64,000 nucleotides of DNA from Gordius sp. MW1 (lineage: Eukaryota > Nematomorpha > Gordioida > Gordea > Gordiidae). Positions within the stretch are counted from its first letter, which is position 1. The number at the start of each line of letters is the position of its first letter. Of this stretch, positions 1 through 10,876 are shown piece after piece. The stretch covers positions 36,146,001 to 36,210,000 of the forward strand of contig OZ038526.1 of NCBI GenBank assembly GCA_964036665.1. Direction: 5' to 3'. Both the position numbers and the translations under genes were made by a program. The notes under the pieces were generated by a model. It did no database searches, was not told the DNA's origin, and saw nothing but the letters and a program-made list of their open reading frames with translations.

Positions 1-1245
1 GGTTCACCTATAGGCGGATCTCCGTGCTTGCAGGACTTTTTAAATAAACATTTAGCTTTTTTGGCCTCAGAAATGGATCTTTTAAAATTGTTACCTATAC
101 ATCACGCTTTTTTTATGATTAAAAACTTTTTTAATATCTCCAAGATTCAGCATTGTTTTAGATCAGCTGCTGCTTTTTTACATACAGATATTCTTAAATT
201 ATACGAATCCACAATTAAAAATCTCCTAGAAAAAATTTTAAACTTATCTTTTAATGATACTAGCTGGTTACAAGCCACACTTCCAACTAAATATGGAGGT
301 TTAGGAATAAGGTCCCCTTTGACCATTAGCCTAGTAGCTTTTCTCTCGTCTTACAATCTAGTTAAAGATCTCGTTTTTAAATTGACCACCCAAACTGAAG
401 ATTTTTTAACGCAAACTGCTTTAACATCATGGCTTGAAAATGTAATGCCAGGAACCATTATTCCAAATTCAGTCAGACAACGAGATTGGGATGCCAGTAT
501 AGTGTCACGCTCCGTCGCTTACCTACTTTCGAGTTGTGACGCCGTACAGCATTTCAATCTCAGGTCACTAACGACTGACTCTGGTCACGAATGGCTGGAA
601 TGCATTCCAAGCAAGTTCTCCGGGCTCTTACTATCAAACCCCGAAATTACTTATGCGATCGCCTTGAGACTGGGGATCCCAATTTGCAAGCAATTGATTT
701 GTAAAAATTGTAAGAAACAAATGGATGTTTGGGCCCACCACCCCTTACATTGTAAACTTAACAAATTCCGTTTCATTCGCCATCAAAAGATCAACCTTTT
801 GATTCAAACCGCTTTACTAAAAGCCGGCTTCCCTTCCATTCTCGAACCATCAGAACCCACTCTTGAGGGTAGAATGCGCCCCGATGGAACATCCACAATT
901 CCATGGGATGACGGTAAGTTCCTATCTTGGGACTTTACCTGCATCGACGTATTTGCACCCTCTAACAATAACGCTGACCCGTTAGCTCTAGCGGAAGCAC
1001 GCAAAACTCATAAATACCGTGATATAATTCCTTCTAAAATTTTTATCCCTATCGTGGCTTCATGTTCCGCCACTTTTGGCAAACAGGCATTAGCCTTCTT
1101 TAAATTGATAGGAAAAAGATCTCCCGAAGGAAAATACTCAGCAAGTTTTCTTTTGCGCCAAAAAATAGGAATTTTAATTGCCAAATACAATTATAAGGCA
1201 TTTTCCGACACCTGGCCTCTGGCCCTCGATGAAGATGAAGAGTAG
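1..1245 (+). CDS. R2-like LINE ORF, 3' part (post-RT region, CCHC zinc finger, restriction-like endonuclease)
   Basis: The frame is already open at base 1 (it begins GSPIGGSP), so the reverse transcriptase core lies outside the window. What remains is the post-RT thumb region (HHAFFMIKNF, GGLGIRSP), then a CCHC-type zinc motif (CKNC ... HHPLHC near base 710-755), then RPDG followed by WDFTCID (880-950), which fits the PD-(D/E)XK-type restriction-like endonuclease of R2/CRE-group non-LTR retrotransposons. The ORF is uninterrupted to a stop at 1245. Four further relics of the same family lie at 3519-4010, 33985-34160, 57532-57971 and 61390-63115, and the last also shows the RT motifs. This copy looks the least decayed over the part that can be seen. 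The assignment to an RLE-bearing clade rests on motif order; the exact clade is not determined. Confidence 0.8.
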   Translation, partial: GSPIGGSPCLQDFLNKHLAFLASEMDLLKLLPIHHAFFMIKNFFNISKIQHCFRSAAAFLHTDILKLYESTIKNLLEKILNLSFNDTSWLQATLPTKYGGLGIRSPLTISLVAFLSSYNLVKDLVFKLTTQTEDFLTQTALTSWLENVMPGTIIPNSVRQRDWDASIVSRSVAYLLSSCDAVQHFNLRSLTTDSGHEWLECIPSKFSGLLLSNPEITYAIALRLGIPICKQLICKNCKKQMDVWAHHPLHCKLNKFRFIRHQKINLLIQTALLKAGFPSILEPSEPTLEGRMRPDGTSTIPWDDGKFLSWDFTCIDVFAPSNNNADPLALAEARKTHKYRDIIPSKIFIPIVASCSATFGKQALAFFKLIGKRSPEGKYSASFLLRQKIGILIAKYNYKAFSDTWPLALDEDEE

Positions 1246-1349
1246 TCACGCTTTTTATTTATTTATTTATTGATCGTGTTTTATATTTTTTATATATATA
1301 GATTTTACCTAATAAAGATTTTAACTTAAAAAAAAAAAAAAAAAAAAAA
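1..1349 (+). mobile_element. R2-like LINE copy, 3' end with poly(A) tail
   Basis: The ORF is followed by a short AT-rich 3' UTR, an AATAAA signal at 1311-1316 and a pure A tract at 1328-1349, which marks the 3' junction of a retrotransposed copy. The 5' junction is outside the window, so no target-site duplication can be checked. Confidence 0.8.
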
Positions 1350-1740
1350 TGGGTGAAGGGGACAATAGCAGCCAAGCGCGGAGCGTGTTCCCACGATGCA
1401 TGGACGCTAGGAAGACGACACCTTCGCAACGTGGATCTGTTTAGGGAAAGAAAAACTTGGAATTAGAGGATGGGAAACAAGAAATTGGTTGGCCAAATCG
1501 AAATATCTAGTGGACGTCGCATCCACCTAGACCGCTCGATCCTATAATTCTCCGATAGCGGCACGTCAATATAAAGTTAAATCCTCGCTATTAGAGCTTA
1601 GATACCTAGAGCCGATACGACATACCCCAGGCTATCTAAAGCATTCTAATGTGAAAGATGGGGGGGGAGGGGGGGGGATGTTGAGGGTTAAAAGATTGTA
1701 AGATTACGTGGGTGCAATGTTTCTTTTAATTTGTTAATTA
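1350..1740. other. Unidentified stretch, partly GC-richer than its surroundings
   Basis: Bases 1350-1640 immediately after the LINE poly(A) are noticeably richer in G and C than neighbouring DNA. They may be another decayed LINE coding region or the interrupted target, but no frame is convincingly open. A G run lies at 1660-1678. No gene is supported. Confidence 0.3.
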
Positions 1741-1898
1741 CACGGGCGTAGCCAGGGCCCCCCCCCCCCCTAAATGACGAGAAAAAAAATTTCCAATGAA
1801 AAACCTTTAAATTAAAAAAATTTGTGTTTTGCCCCCCCCCTATTTAAACTTTTAAACGTTTTGCCCCCCCCCCTAATCCAAAACCTGGCTACGCCCAT
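1741..1898. mobile_element. Short MITE with GGGCGTAGCCAGG termini
   Basis: The inverted termini GGGCGTAGCCAGG and CCTGGCTACGCCC flank an AT core containing C runs after 'TTTTG'. No clean target duplication is visible here. A close relative lies at 63640-63809, and more distant ones at 7473-7616, 52065-52227 and 59331-59541. Confidence 0.6.
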
Positions 1899-2269
1899 TT
1901 ATATTTATATTTCGTTATTTCTCGTGATGTGATGTTAAGTTTATATTTCGAACTTAATCTGAATCCATCGCTTGAATTGTGAGGTGAGTAAATGGCATCG
2001 ATTCTTCTGCCCTTTCCTTCCCTAATAAATATATCGTTCCTTCCTTCCTCAACAAAAGTTTTGCCCCACCCCCCCCCCCCCTTTAAGATCCAAAATCCCA
2101 ACTCCCTTTCTGAATCTGAAGATATAGAACCGATTGATTGATATGATTACAAACTTAAATAAAAATTATCTTTTCCCGGGTACCTTCATTTCCAGTAATT
2201 ATTGATTTAAATTATTCCTGTCCATTCATAGTATATTCCCATACAACTTTAGCCGATTTTTGTTATGTT

Positions 2270-2600
2270 TTCCTAGGTCAAATACCCATTTTTGTCCTGA
2301 GATACTCATTGTCATATGGTCAAGCTTAGTATGTCCCAAGATCCGCCGTTTTACTCTCCTCTCCGTGGCTTACAATTGCTTTTCTTAAGTGATGTTTGGT
2401 TCGCATGCTTGTCTTCCATAGTATAACACCGGTTTTACGATGGATTTGTAAGCTTTACTTCTCAACCATATTGACATTATCTTATCGCACATTACAGCAG
2501 ATATACTTCTTGAGCCATCATTTTTGGATCTGGAGAGTGACTTATTTGCAACCTGTTTCCTGATGTAGCATCGAGCGCGAGCCAAGATATATAAACATAT
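2270..2600 (-). pseudogene. RTE-type LINE fragment, C-terminal region
   Basis: The minus strand reads like the post-RT region of RTE/BovB-type elements: CDKIMSIWLRSKAYKSIVKPVLYYG, which can be split as CDKIMSIWLRSKAYKS and IVKPVLYYG, resembles the common 'KGKVYKTVVRPVLLYG' stretch. Frames are broken and no 5' part is attached. A second copy of the same region is at 29040-29930. Confidence 0.6.
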
Positions 2601-3518
2601 CTACTTTTGAGTACTTTAGATGGTCATCTAGCGATGGGGTGCGTATAACGTTCATATACATGACCGTTTACTTTTCGGTTTCTTTAAATCCTTTCTCCTT
2701 TGGCTCGCTTAGTACTGTGTTATAAATCATAGCGATAACTCTTGTCTTTTGTTATCGTGTTTATAATTTTTTTATTCGACGCAGAAACTTTATAAAGGCA
2801 AAGTATAAAAATAGGGATATATAAAAAATAAAAGCCGCTAAGAAATAAAAGTATATAAATTTAGGGGAAGGGGGGGGGGGTAAATTTTGTGTCAAAGAAT
2901 TTCGATTAAACATAAAGTCATCAAAATTATATAAATTTAATATCTACGATGGGTTTTTGGTTAAAATGCATTAATAATATCTTCAGAAACGCAAATTGCA
3001 AAGAGCTCTTTTTAAATTTTCTGTTTGCACTAAATAGGGCTCTTGTGTATTGGACTTTAAGGCTTAAATTTCCCACCAGAACCAATAATTGTCCCGCCCG
3101 GGACCGTTTAAATGAAATTATAAGCCCAAGTTCGCCCCGCTGCTAAAATTTGGCTTGTATCAGCATCTTCCTCGTTTAATTTAGAGGTTGTGATAATTTT
3201 TTAGGGAAATAATTAAAAATTAAATTTTTTCTTATTAGAAAACACGCACTCGGGACATAAGTTTTTTGTATAAATAATGTTATAATTATAAGATTTCATC
3301 TAAAATGAAATATCAAATTAATTAAGATAATATATTATTTCTATATGCGCAACACACACAAGACTCCCTTTAATTTTTTCCGTATAATTTGAAAAAAAAT
3401 TTATTTATTTTGATGGGGGGGGGGGGGTGGTCCTAACCCAAAACCCCCCCCCTTCCCTACGCTACTGCAAATTAGTAATATATTTTGTACATTAATTAAT
3501 GGTTTTTTAAATAATAAA
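2601..3518. other. No gene recognised
   Basis: AT-rich DNA with G runs at 2868-2880 and 3414-3427 and a C-run relic near 3440. No frame has family-like content; the short open frame at 2949-3146 looks accidental. Confidence 0.4.
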
Positions 3519-4010
3519 TCACAATAAAGCGTCACATGTATCATCCGTTAAAAGCAGCCAACTGTCGGCCAGGGAATTAAAGTCATACTTCGCAATTAAA
3601 ATACTTATTTTTTTAAGGTAAAGAGTTGATAAAATATTTGGGGACCGGGCAGCGCCGGCTAATTTCTTTAAATTGTTCAATGGTGGCTGGTCCAAAAGTC
3701 GCAGAGCATGAGGGAACAATAGGGATGAATATATTTAAGGATAGAAGGCTGATATTGGCCATTTTAAGGGCTTCTACCAAGGTCAAAGCATTTAAATTTT
3801 GGTTGGACAGGGTGAAAATATCATACAAGTGAAATCCCATTAAAGGGGTACACCAAAAAATGCAACGCGTATTGGCCTCTAAGATCTCGTAATGTCCCGA
3901 AGCCCACCAAATTAGCATTTTAGATGGTTTATTTATACTATTAATCCACCTACAATAGCTGGAACCATGTTTCTTATGGGGATTTAGAGCAGATCCTTGA
4001 TATTTCAATT
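3519..4010 (-). pseudogene. R2-like LINE fragment, endonuclease C-terminus
   Basis: Minus-strand frames contain FIPIVPSCSATFG, then ILIAKYDFNSLADSW, colinear with FIPIVASCSATFG and ILIAKYNYKAFSDTW of the copy at 1-1245. A frame change around 3615-3640 splits it. It abuts an RTE relic at about 4010, so one insertion probably truncated or landed in the other. Confidence 0.65.
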
Positions 4011-5490
4011 TTACCCGAAAAGGTTTTGAGTCTCCAACTGTCGTCCATAGGCACGAATTTAAAGCTTTTTAAATATATTTATAAGTCGCAAATATGCATC
4101 AGGGATATTTTGTTTTCTCAACCACCACTATATTGAATGGCGAGGGACCGTGTCATAAGCTTTCATCAAGTCGATAAAGATCATATATGTCTTCTTTCTC
4201 TTTTCCCCATATTTATCCATCATTAAACTTAGTGAGGTCGGTTGTGAATTTGCCGGCCACAAATCAAAATTAATTAGCGGATATTTCTCCTCGCTTTTCA
4301 GCCTGGTTTCTAAGGTCGTCTCCATAAGTTGTAAGGAGTGGAAATTCAGCTTACCTCTGTAATTACCAAAGTCCTAAGGGTCTCCTTTACTTTTGAATAA
4401 GGGGATCATCGTGCTTGATCTCATTAATAAAGAATTCGTTCTTCTACCAATATTAAGGAGGTTCGTCATGGTGGTGCCTCCTTCACTCCTTCTTCACGAC
4501 ATCCGAGCAATGCTTCCATAGGTATTCCATCTGGGCCATTAGTTCTTTTTTGCATCTTGTTCATGTGTGTTCTAACTTCATCCTACTGAAAGAGTTCGAT
4601 GATATTGCTGTTTGGCTCAACATGGGGAAGGGAATCTTTGTCATTTGCAATACTCATAAGTTTTTTAAAATATCCTTTCCACCTTTCCATCACTTCCTTC
4701 GGTTTTAAAAAAGGTTTGACCCTCTCTAATTTAAGGGCTCTGACATCGCGAGTTTTCTTTTCCCTTAACTTGACCAATTTGTACTGTACAAATTATACAT
4801 CAGCCTATCCCCTTTATGATTCAGTTTGTTTGCCATCTCGGGGTACGCGGCATTTTTGGCTATTGCAGCGACCTCATTTGCTTACCATTGATAATCATCC
4901 GACTTCTTTAATTTATGCCATTATCTATAAGGATTTTTCTTTCTTTTGATGTAATTTCTTACCGATTGATCCCACCACCATATTCCATATTCATAGCTTT
5001 CGTCTGCCCAAGAAGCTTCGCTGTTTCCTTTATATCCGCACTTAGCGTCTCCCAGTCATCGCCTACGTACTTTTGCAATTTCCTAGCACCCAGAAGGCTT
5101 TTTGATGATATTTAATGTTCGTCGACTTATCCTTTATCGTTTCGTAACGAAATCGAGGTTTATAAATCTTTCTTCTGTTGGGAAATAAGATTCTTTCAGG
5201 ATCCATAAAAAGTCAACGATGTTGCATGACAATTTATTCTCTCTTTGATGCTCCATAATTATTTACGCCTTACAATAGATAGTAAATTTGACTCAAATGA
5301 TTCATATTGTTTTACGCTCACCATGTATATGCTTTGAATATTTCCCTTTGTATTCAGGCCACGCCCAGAGGCTCCATGATTTTGTTCATACCCGAAGTTA
5401 TCTTTTCCTACTTGAACGTTTAAGTCCGTCCCAATATTAGCATTTCCTCTAGTCCTATTCCTTGTATTTCCTTGTAAATAAATCAAAGAA
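4010..5490 (-). pseudogene. RTE-type LINE, decayed (APE endonuclease to RT)
   Basis: Read on the minus strand, in 5' to 3' order: an endonuclease segment with LNVQVGKDNFGYEQNHG (5380-5440), typical of the APE-like domain of RTE/BovB elements; a linker segment with WKGYFKKLM (about 4680); then an RT segment KYGEKRKKTYMIFIDLMKAYD (4150-4220, quoted here in two parts: KYGEKRKKTYM and IFIDLMKAYD), which is RT motif A with its catalytic aspartate. Stops and frameshifts separate the parts. The 4010-4130 stretch aligns with the relic at 29750-29880. Confidence 0.7.
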
Positions 5491-5590
5491 TATGTCTTTC
5501 ATTAATTTCATTCACCAAATTTGAGTAGCACACGCGCACAGAGGGGGAGGCCGCCTCACTGATGTGCAACAGTCACATTAGCCTATCTCA

Positions 5591-6100
5591 ACTAGTGATG
5601 CGGAAAATCCGAGAAAACCCTCGATCTCGTATGGTCTCGTCTCGTCTCGATAAACGGAGAGGAGATGAGACTAGACTTTGAAAAATTGGGTCTAGATTGC
5701 GATGAGAATTTTGACCTCGTGACGAGACAATACGAGATTTTATCGGCGTGATCTCAGCTTAAAATTGTTTGATTTCATCATAATAAAAATATACTAAAAT
5801 TATCTGTGCATTTTTTATAATTCACATTTAGGATGTTAAATATAAATTAATAAAATAAAAATATTTTCGTTATTTAAATTTACACCCAAGTAGCCGCGTA
5901 TATAAAATTTGAATAAATTTAGCTCGTTGAATAAAAAGTGGCTTATAGGACATGTAATTAATTTTTCAATATATTTATTGCATATTTATATCCTTAGCAT
6001 TAAAATATTAAATAAACACACAGATTTTAAATGAGTGTTTATGAAGTAGTAAATATTCCAAAAGCATCTTCAAATTTCGCAATGATTTTTAAATCGGTGG
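5591..6100. mobile_element. hAT-like element relic with CTCGT subterminal repeats (one end)
   Basis: Begins TAGTGATGCGGAAAA, followed by dense CTCGT/GAGAC repeats on both strands up to about 5750. The following AT-rich body matches sequence at 10440-10705 and 12145-12440. No partner end with a matching 8-bp duplication was found. Confidence 0.55.
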
Positions 6101-6229
6101 TTAATCAAAAAATTATATAAATGGCTAAGGCCAAAGATTTTTTATGCACCCCCGCAACTTCTGTGCCTGCCGAACATAGCCCACAAAGCATTAGATTAAA
6201 TCATTAGACTAGGAGTTTGTAATGCTTAA

Positions 6230-6381
6230 CCCGACAGGTACCACTAACGGTTTGGCCGAACCAATTCATATAAAATTTTTTGGGGCATCTCAATATGCTC
6301 TAGATGACTAAACAATTTAAAATTCTGGAAAAATTGCCTAGTTTCGGAAATAAAGGGGTGTCACCTAAAGGTTAAACTGGG
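6230..6381. mobile_element. piggyBac-type MITE
   Basis: The left end, TTAA then CCCGACAGGTACCA, is identical to the terminus of the piggyBac at 12462-15303. The right part (GTCACCTAAAGG) matches the inverted subterminal region of the same element but lacks the outermost bases. A TTAA at 6372-6375 may be the eroded right target site. Confidence 0.65.
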
Positions 6382-6526
6382 ATGCATAAAAATGCTAATT
6401 TTAAAATTTTATTAAATGACTAAGATAAGTGAAAAAGTTAGTTAATTATATTGAAACGATGATCAACAATAAATGTAAAATCAAATATTTCAATATGGGC
6501 ATAAAATTCTGGTTGCTTAGCTGCAT

Positions 6527-7280
6527 AGAGGTGTGCATGGATCAATCCGATCCGACATCCGATCCGATCCGTCCGAACTCGGATCGGATCGGATCAACAT
6601 TTTAATTTTGGAAGTCGGATCGGATCGGATCGAATCAACATTTTATTTTAGTCGGATCGGATCGGATTTTCAAATTTAAAATAAACAATAATAAGTTCTT
6701 ATTTATTAAATTAATAATTTTTATTATACCTTTTCATAATTATCTTGAAATGAAGATTGCAAATATGATTCAAAAAAAGATTTGCTGAAATGGTGGGTTT
6801 CATATCAAACAGTCCTGGCAAGGGTTTATAAGCTGGCAAATAAAGTTTTAGCTATACCTGCTACCTCTACCACTTCGGAAAGAAATTTCTCGGTGGCTGG
6901 AATAACATTAGAAGAAAGAAGAACGCGAATTAAACTAGAAAATTTACATTCTTTATATTTTTATATGATAATATGGAATTAGTCAAATAAAATTTTATAT
7001 TTATTTCGGGTCTATTAAAATTCTATACCTTATTTTTATGTATTTTAAATTTAATCATCAATAAAAAGTTCTGTTCGTAAAATTTTAATTTAAAAATTTC
7101 GGATCGGATCGGATTTAGATTTTAAAAAATTCGGATCGGATCGGATTTAGATTTTAAAAAATTCGGATCGGATCGGATTTAGATTTTAAAAAACTCGGAT
7201 CGGATCGGATGGATATAGAATTTTTCAAAAACCCCTCGGATCGGATCGGATCAAAAAAATTTGATCCGTGCACACCTCTA
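6527..7280 (+). mobile_element. hAT element with GATCCGATCC subterminal repeats
   Basis: Termini AGAGGTGTGCA and TGCACACCTCTA are flanked by a perfect 8-bp duplication AGCTGCAT (6519-6526 and 7281-7288). Many copies of GGATC/GATCC fill both subterminal zones (6540-6670 and 7098-7262). The only coding remnant is the hAT C-terminal domain, so this is an internally deleted copy. Confidence 0.85.
6782..6982 (+). pseudogene. hAT transposase C-terminal (hATC dimerisation) remnant
   Basis: The frame gives ANKVLAIPATSTTSERNFS followed by AGITLEERRTRI, the classic hATC pattern (small-residue run, SER-FS, then RR). The upstream RNase-H-like catalytic region and the BED finger are missing. The frame ends at 6982. 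Confidence 0.8.
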
Positions 7281-7472
7281 AGCTGCATACAGAACAGAGC
7301 CGTTGAGTTCACTGTCTTTCGTTGTTAACCGTCTATCGCGTCTCTGACCTTGGGATAGCTAAAATTTGGAGTTCATTTAAAGAAGTTGCCCGTATTTTTA
7401 ATAATTTGGACAATTCATTTTTTAAAACTGCAGAGTTTAATGGTTTTGTTTAGACAATAGAGCTGGTCAGGC

Positions 7473-7616
7473 ATGGGCGTAGTCAGCATTGGAATTAGAG
7501 AGGGGCAATAATGATTTAGGGACGGCATGATCTTTTTTGAAACTTTAGCCATAATTTTAATAAATTTAAATTAATTTTTGGATTCAGAGGGAGGCAGCCG
7601 CCCCTCCTTGCCCTAT
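7473..7616. mobile_element. Degenerate MITE of the CATGGGCG family
   Basis: Starts CATGGGCGTAGTCAGC and shares the 'GGGGCAATAATGATTTAGG' type interior with the elements at 52065 and 59331. The right end is eroded and no target duplication is readable. Confidence 0.45.
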
Positions 7617-7650
7617 GCACATGCTGGCAGGCATTGTAGTAAGCGACATC

Positions 7651-7932
7651 CATAGACTAATAGACTGCTCATCTCTTATCTATTCACGCATCAAAAGTGT
7701 TGCCAAAAACGACCGCCATTTTGATAAGTGAAGTAGAGTTTGTATAGCGATGGATTGTATTGGACAATAATAATTGATCTTATAACATGAAACAACCCAT
7801 TTTAATCATTATAGCGATTTTAAAAATTCTTCAAACCATATAAATTGGTCAAAATTCATGTTTCACTTTTCAAAATGGCTGCCAAAATGTGGAACACTTT
7901 TTAAAAGGGAATGAGCAGTCTATTAGTCTATG
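7651..7932. mobile_element. hAT-type MITE with 8-bp target duplication
   Basis: Perfect inverted termini begin CATAGACTAATAGACTGCTC and are flanked by direct repeats GCGACATC at 7643-7650 and 7933-7940. The 282-bp element has no coding capacity. The 8-bp duplication points to hAT mobilisation. Confidence 0.85.
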
Positions 7933-8255
7933 GCGACATCTAATCCAAATAATGGGAAGCACCAATTTCTACCCCGAAAAGATACTTTTGTGGCATCAAC
8001 ATTTAATCAGAGCATTCTACGCAGCCCATAAACTTATTACATAACTATGGGCATTGAGAAGTATTTTCTTGGACTTTTAAAGAGGCATGATTCTACTACA
8101 GGTAATAGGTTTAACAATTAAAAAGCCTCGTTATCGTGCCTACGTACTAGCATGACATTAGAAATTTTCCTTTGCTGAATAAATCCTTTCTTTTTTTAGG
8201 GATTCTATAGCAATCAATAGGCACTTGAAACGATTTAAACGCACTGTTTTCGTAG

Positions 8256-8930
8256 TATCGTATCCCTTGATACGTGGATTCCCCATTTCCCCCAACCCCT
8301 CGTAAAACAGTGTATCTCATTCGATTAATTACAACATTTATTGTTAGAATTCTTAACATTGTCGGATCTTTTGATCTTATATCTCGAGTACATCTGCCTA
8401 TCAGAGGCATACTCACTGGGTAACCCCTTTTCCTGTAACCTTAAGTTCATAGTAATACTCTTACTTTCTATTTAATTTCAATACGTGTGTTACTTTACCC
8501 CCCTCCCCCCGACGCGCTCATACTTATTTATTTACTTCTCCCCATATTTGATTGTTTATAACATGAACACGCACCAGTAATTTTTAATATATACGCGTGT
8601 GATCGTATTAATTATTTAATTCTTGTGTGATTTAATTCATTATTTTAATTCTCGGATTTGATTATCAATAAAATATATATAAAGGATCTAAAGAGAGAAT
8701 TAAATGTAAGTCCCCCTTTTGGGGGGGGGACAAGGTTTATCCCTTTACGGCCCAATATATCCCTCTATCTTTCCTTTCAATTCGCCAAATATTTATTCCT
8801 ATTCTTCATATCTTAAATCCCATCCTGCACAAATACAAAGAGTTCATCATCTTGTTTTAGAATTGGAAATTAAGAATTGGAATGAACAAAATATAAAGAT
8901 TGCATCATCATCTTATTCGAAAACACAATA
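8256..8930 (+). repeat. 5' LTR
   Basis: 675 bp, paired with 9522-10196. A TATA-like stretch (AAAATATATATAAAGG near 8668) could be its core promoter. It contains a C tract near 8500 and a G tract near 8720; length differences in these tracts and a few substitutions are the main differences from the 3' LTR. Short frames inside it, on either strand, are not genes. Confidence 0.85.
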
Positions 8931-9521
8931 ATGGTGTCAGAAGACAAATTCTCCCACTCCTACCCTCGGAACAATCATTTAAAAATAATTGGCAACAAAT
9001 CCCCCCTTCTGCTGAATGAAATAAATCATATTCTAGAGATTAAATTCTTATAACTGGAGAAGAACAACGAACAAATTATCACCTGATTGCGTCAAAACTA
9101 AGGGAAAACTAAATCGGACTCAAGCGTCAACCATGTTAGTGCTAATAAAGCTATAGATAAGGTCGAATCTGTGCCTATGATCATAATTGTTAAGGAAGCG
9201 GGTGTCTCCGTATTTTTCAGATGAGGGCAAGAGTTCCTCATGTATGGAGGTAAAGGCATATACAAATGCTGAGAATTCCTCATTTATGATGGATCGTAGG
9301 ACAAGAGTATCCGATAACGAATGGCAATACGCACCGATTAAAGGATTATTCGTATATAATATTACGCGAGGTTAATTTTTATAATTAGTATAATATTGTT
9401 GATATATTATATTATGGCGATGATAATATGGTTTAATATTGTAAGTCAGTCGAATTTAGCAGATAGATTTTTGTCTAAAAATATCCCTACCCCTGGCCCT
9501 AATTTTTGGAAAAAGGGAAGG

Positions 9522-10196
9522 TATCGTATCCCTTGATACGTGTATTCCCCATTTCCCCCAACCCCTCGTAAAACAGTGTATCTCATTCGATTAATTACAA
9601 CATTTATTGTTAGAATTCTTAACATTGTCGGATCTTTTGATCTTATATCTCGAGAAGTACATCTGCCTATCAGAGGCATACTCACTGGGTAACCCCTTTT
9701 CCTGTAACCTTAAGTTCATATAATACTTTTACTTTCTATTTAATTTCAATACGTGTGTTACTTTACCCCCTCCTCCCGACGCGCTTATACTTATTTATTT
9801 ACTTCTCCCCATATTTGATTGTTTATAACATGAACACGCATCAGTAATTTTTAATATATACGCGTGTGATCGTATTAATTATTTAATTCTTGTGTGATTT
9901 AATTCATTATTTTAATTCTCGGATTTGATATCAATAAAATATATATAAAGGATCTAAAGAAAGAATTAAATGTGAGTCCCCCTTTTTGGGGGGGACAAGG
10001 TTTATCCCTTTACGGCCCAATATATCCCTCTATCTTTCCTTTCAATTCGCCCAAATATTTATTCCTATTCTTCATATCTTAAATCCCATCCTGCACAAAT
10101 ACAAAGAGTTCATCATCTTGTTTTAGAATTGGAAATTAAGAATTGGAATGAACAAAATATAAAGATTGCATCATCATCTTATTCGAAAACACAATA
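9522..10196 (+). repeat. 3' LTR
   Basis: Direct copy of 8256-8930, immediately preceded by a polypurine tract and followed by the CGTAG target duplication. Confidence 0.85.
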
Positions 10197-10285
10197 CGTA
10201 GCTTCAATATTTACTTTTGAAAGACAATTTAATAATTAAGCTATTATAAAGGATTTTTAGAATCATTAAAAGAGACAAAATTGAA

Positions 10286-10876
10286 AGTAGTGATGAGGAA
10301 AACCCGAGAAATCTAAGTCTCGTCTCGTCTCGTCTCGAATTTGAAAAATGGAGTCGAGATCGAGACGAGAATTATGATGTCGAGACGAGACGAGACGAGA
10401 TTTTTTCGGCGAGATCACGACTTTTTATTGATCGTTAGATTTTAGTAAATGTTTTGTTATTTTAATTTGCATGATTTACATTTAAGGTATTAAGTGTAAA
10501 TCAATATGTATGGAATATATTTGATATTAAAAAAATTCCTAAGTGTAGTAAATAATATAATTTTTGCAAAAAAATTTAAAATCTGGCAATCATTTACCTA
10601 TGTAAGGTTGACCCATAGGGTATGTTAATAATTTTATAATATTTTTATCACAAATTTGTATCCATAGCATTATTAAATATTAAAAACTTTAGAATGAGTT
10701 CTGATGTAGTGATGCGGAAAAACCGAGAAAAATCTCATTTGAAAAATGGAGTCGAGATCGAGACGAGAATTTTGATGTCGAGACGAGAAGATACGAGATT
10801 TTTTCGGCTAGATCTCGACTTTTTATTGATCGTTAGATTTTAGTAAATTATTGTGTCTTTTGATTTGCATGATTCA
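10286..10876. mobile_element. hAT-like ends with CTCGT/GAGAC subterminal repeats, partly duplicated
   Basis: Two successive left-type ends (TAGTGATGAGGAAAA at 10286 and TAGTGATGCGGAAAA at 10706) each open into CTCGT/GAGAC repeats and share the same AT-rich body. The second body is interrupted at about 10877 by another hAT and resumes at 12145. Right-type ends of the same family lie at 16150-16311 and 16690-16785. Confidence 0.6.

Larger units (their letters stand above)
8256..10196 (+). mobile_element. Compact non-autonomous LTR retrotransposon
   Basis: Two direct repeats of 675 bp (8256-8930 and 9522-10196) differ at only about a dozen positions. The whole is flanked by a 5-bp duplication CGTAG (8251-8255 and 10197-10201). 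A primer-binding-site-like TGGTGTCAGAAG starts at 8932 directly after the 5' LTR, and a purine tract (GGAAAAAGGGAAGG, 9508-9521) precedes the 3' LTR. The 591-bp interior has no gag or pol, so the element depended on another element's proteins. The LTRs begin TATCG and end CAATA rather than the usual TG...CA. Confidence 0.85.

Noticed and set aside
1741-1898. 8-bp hAT duplication around the first GGGCGTAGCC MITE
   Set aside because: The flanks (GTTAATTA and TTATATTT) do not match, unlike the related element at 52065-52227.
8147-9685. Duplicated minus-strand ORF beginning MSMPLIGRCT, seen as a gene pair
   Set aside because: Both copies lie antisense within the two LTRs, so the duplication is simply the LTR pair.
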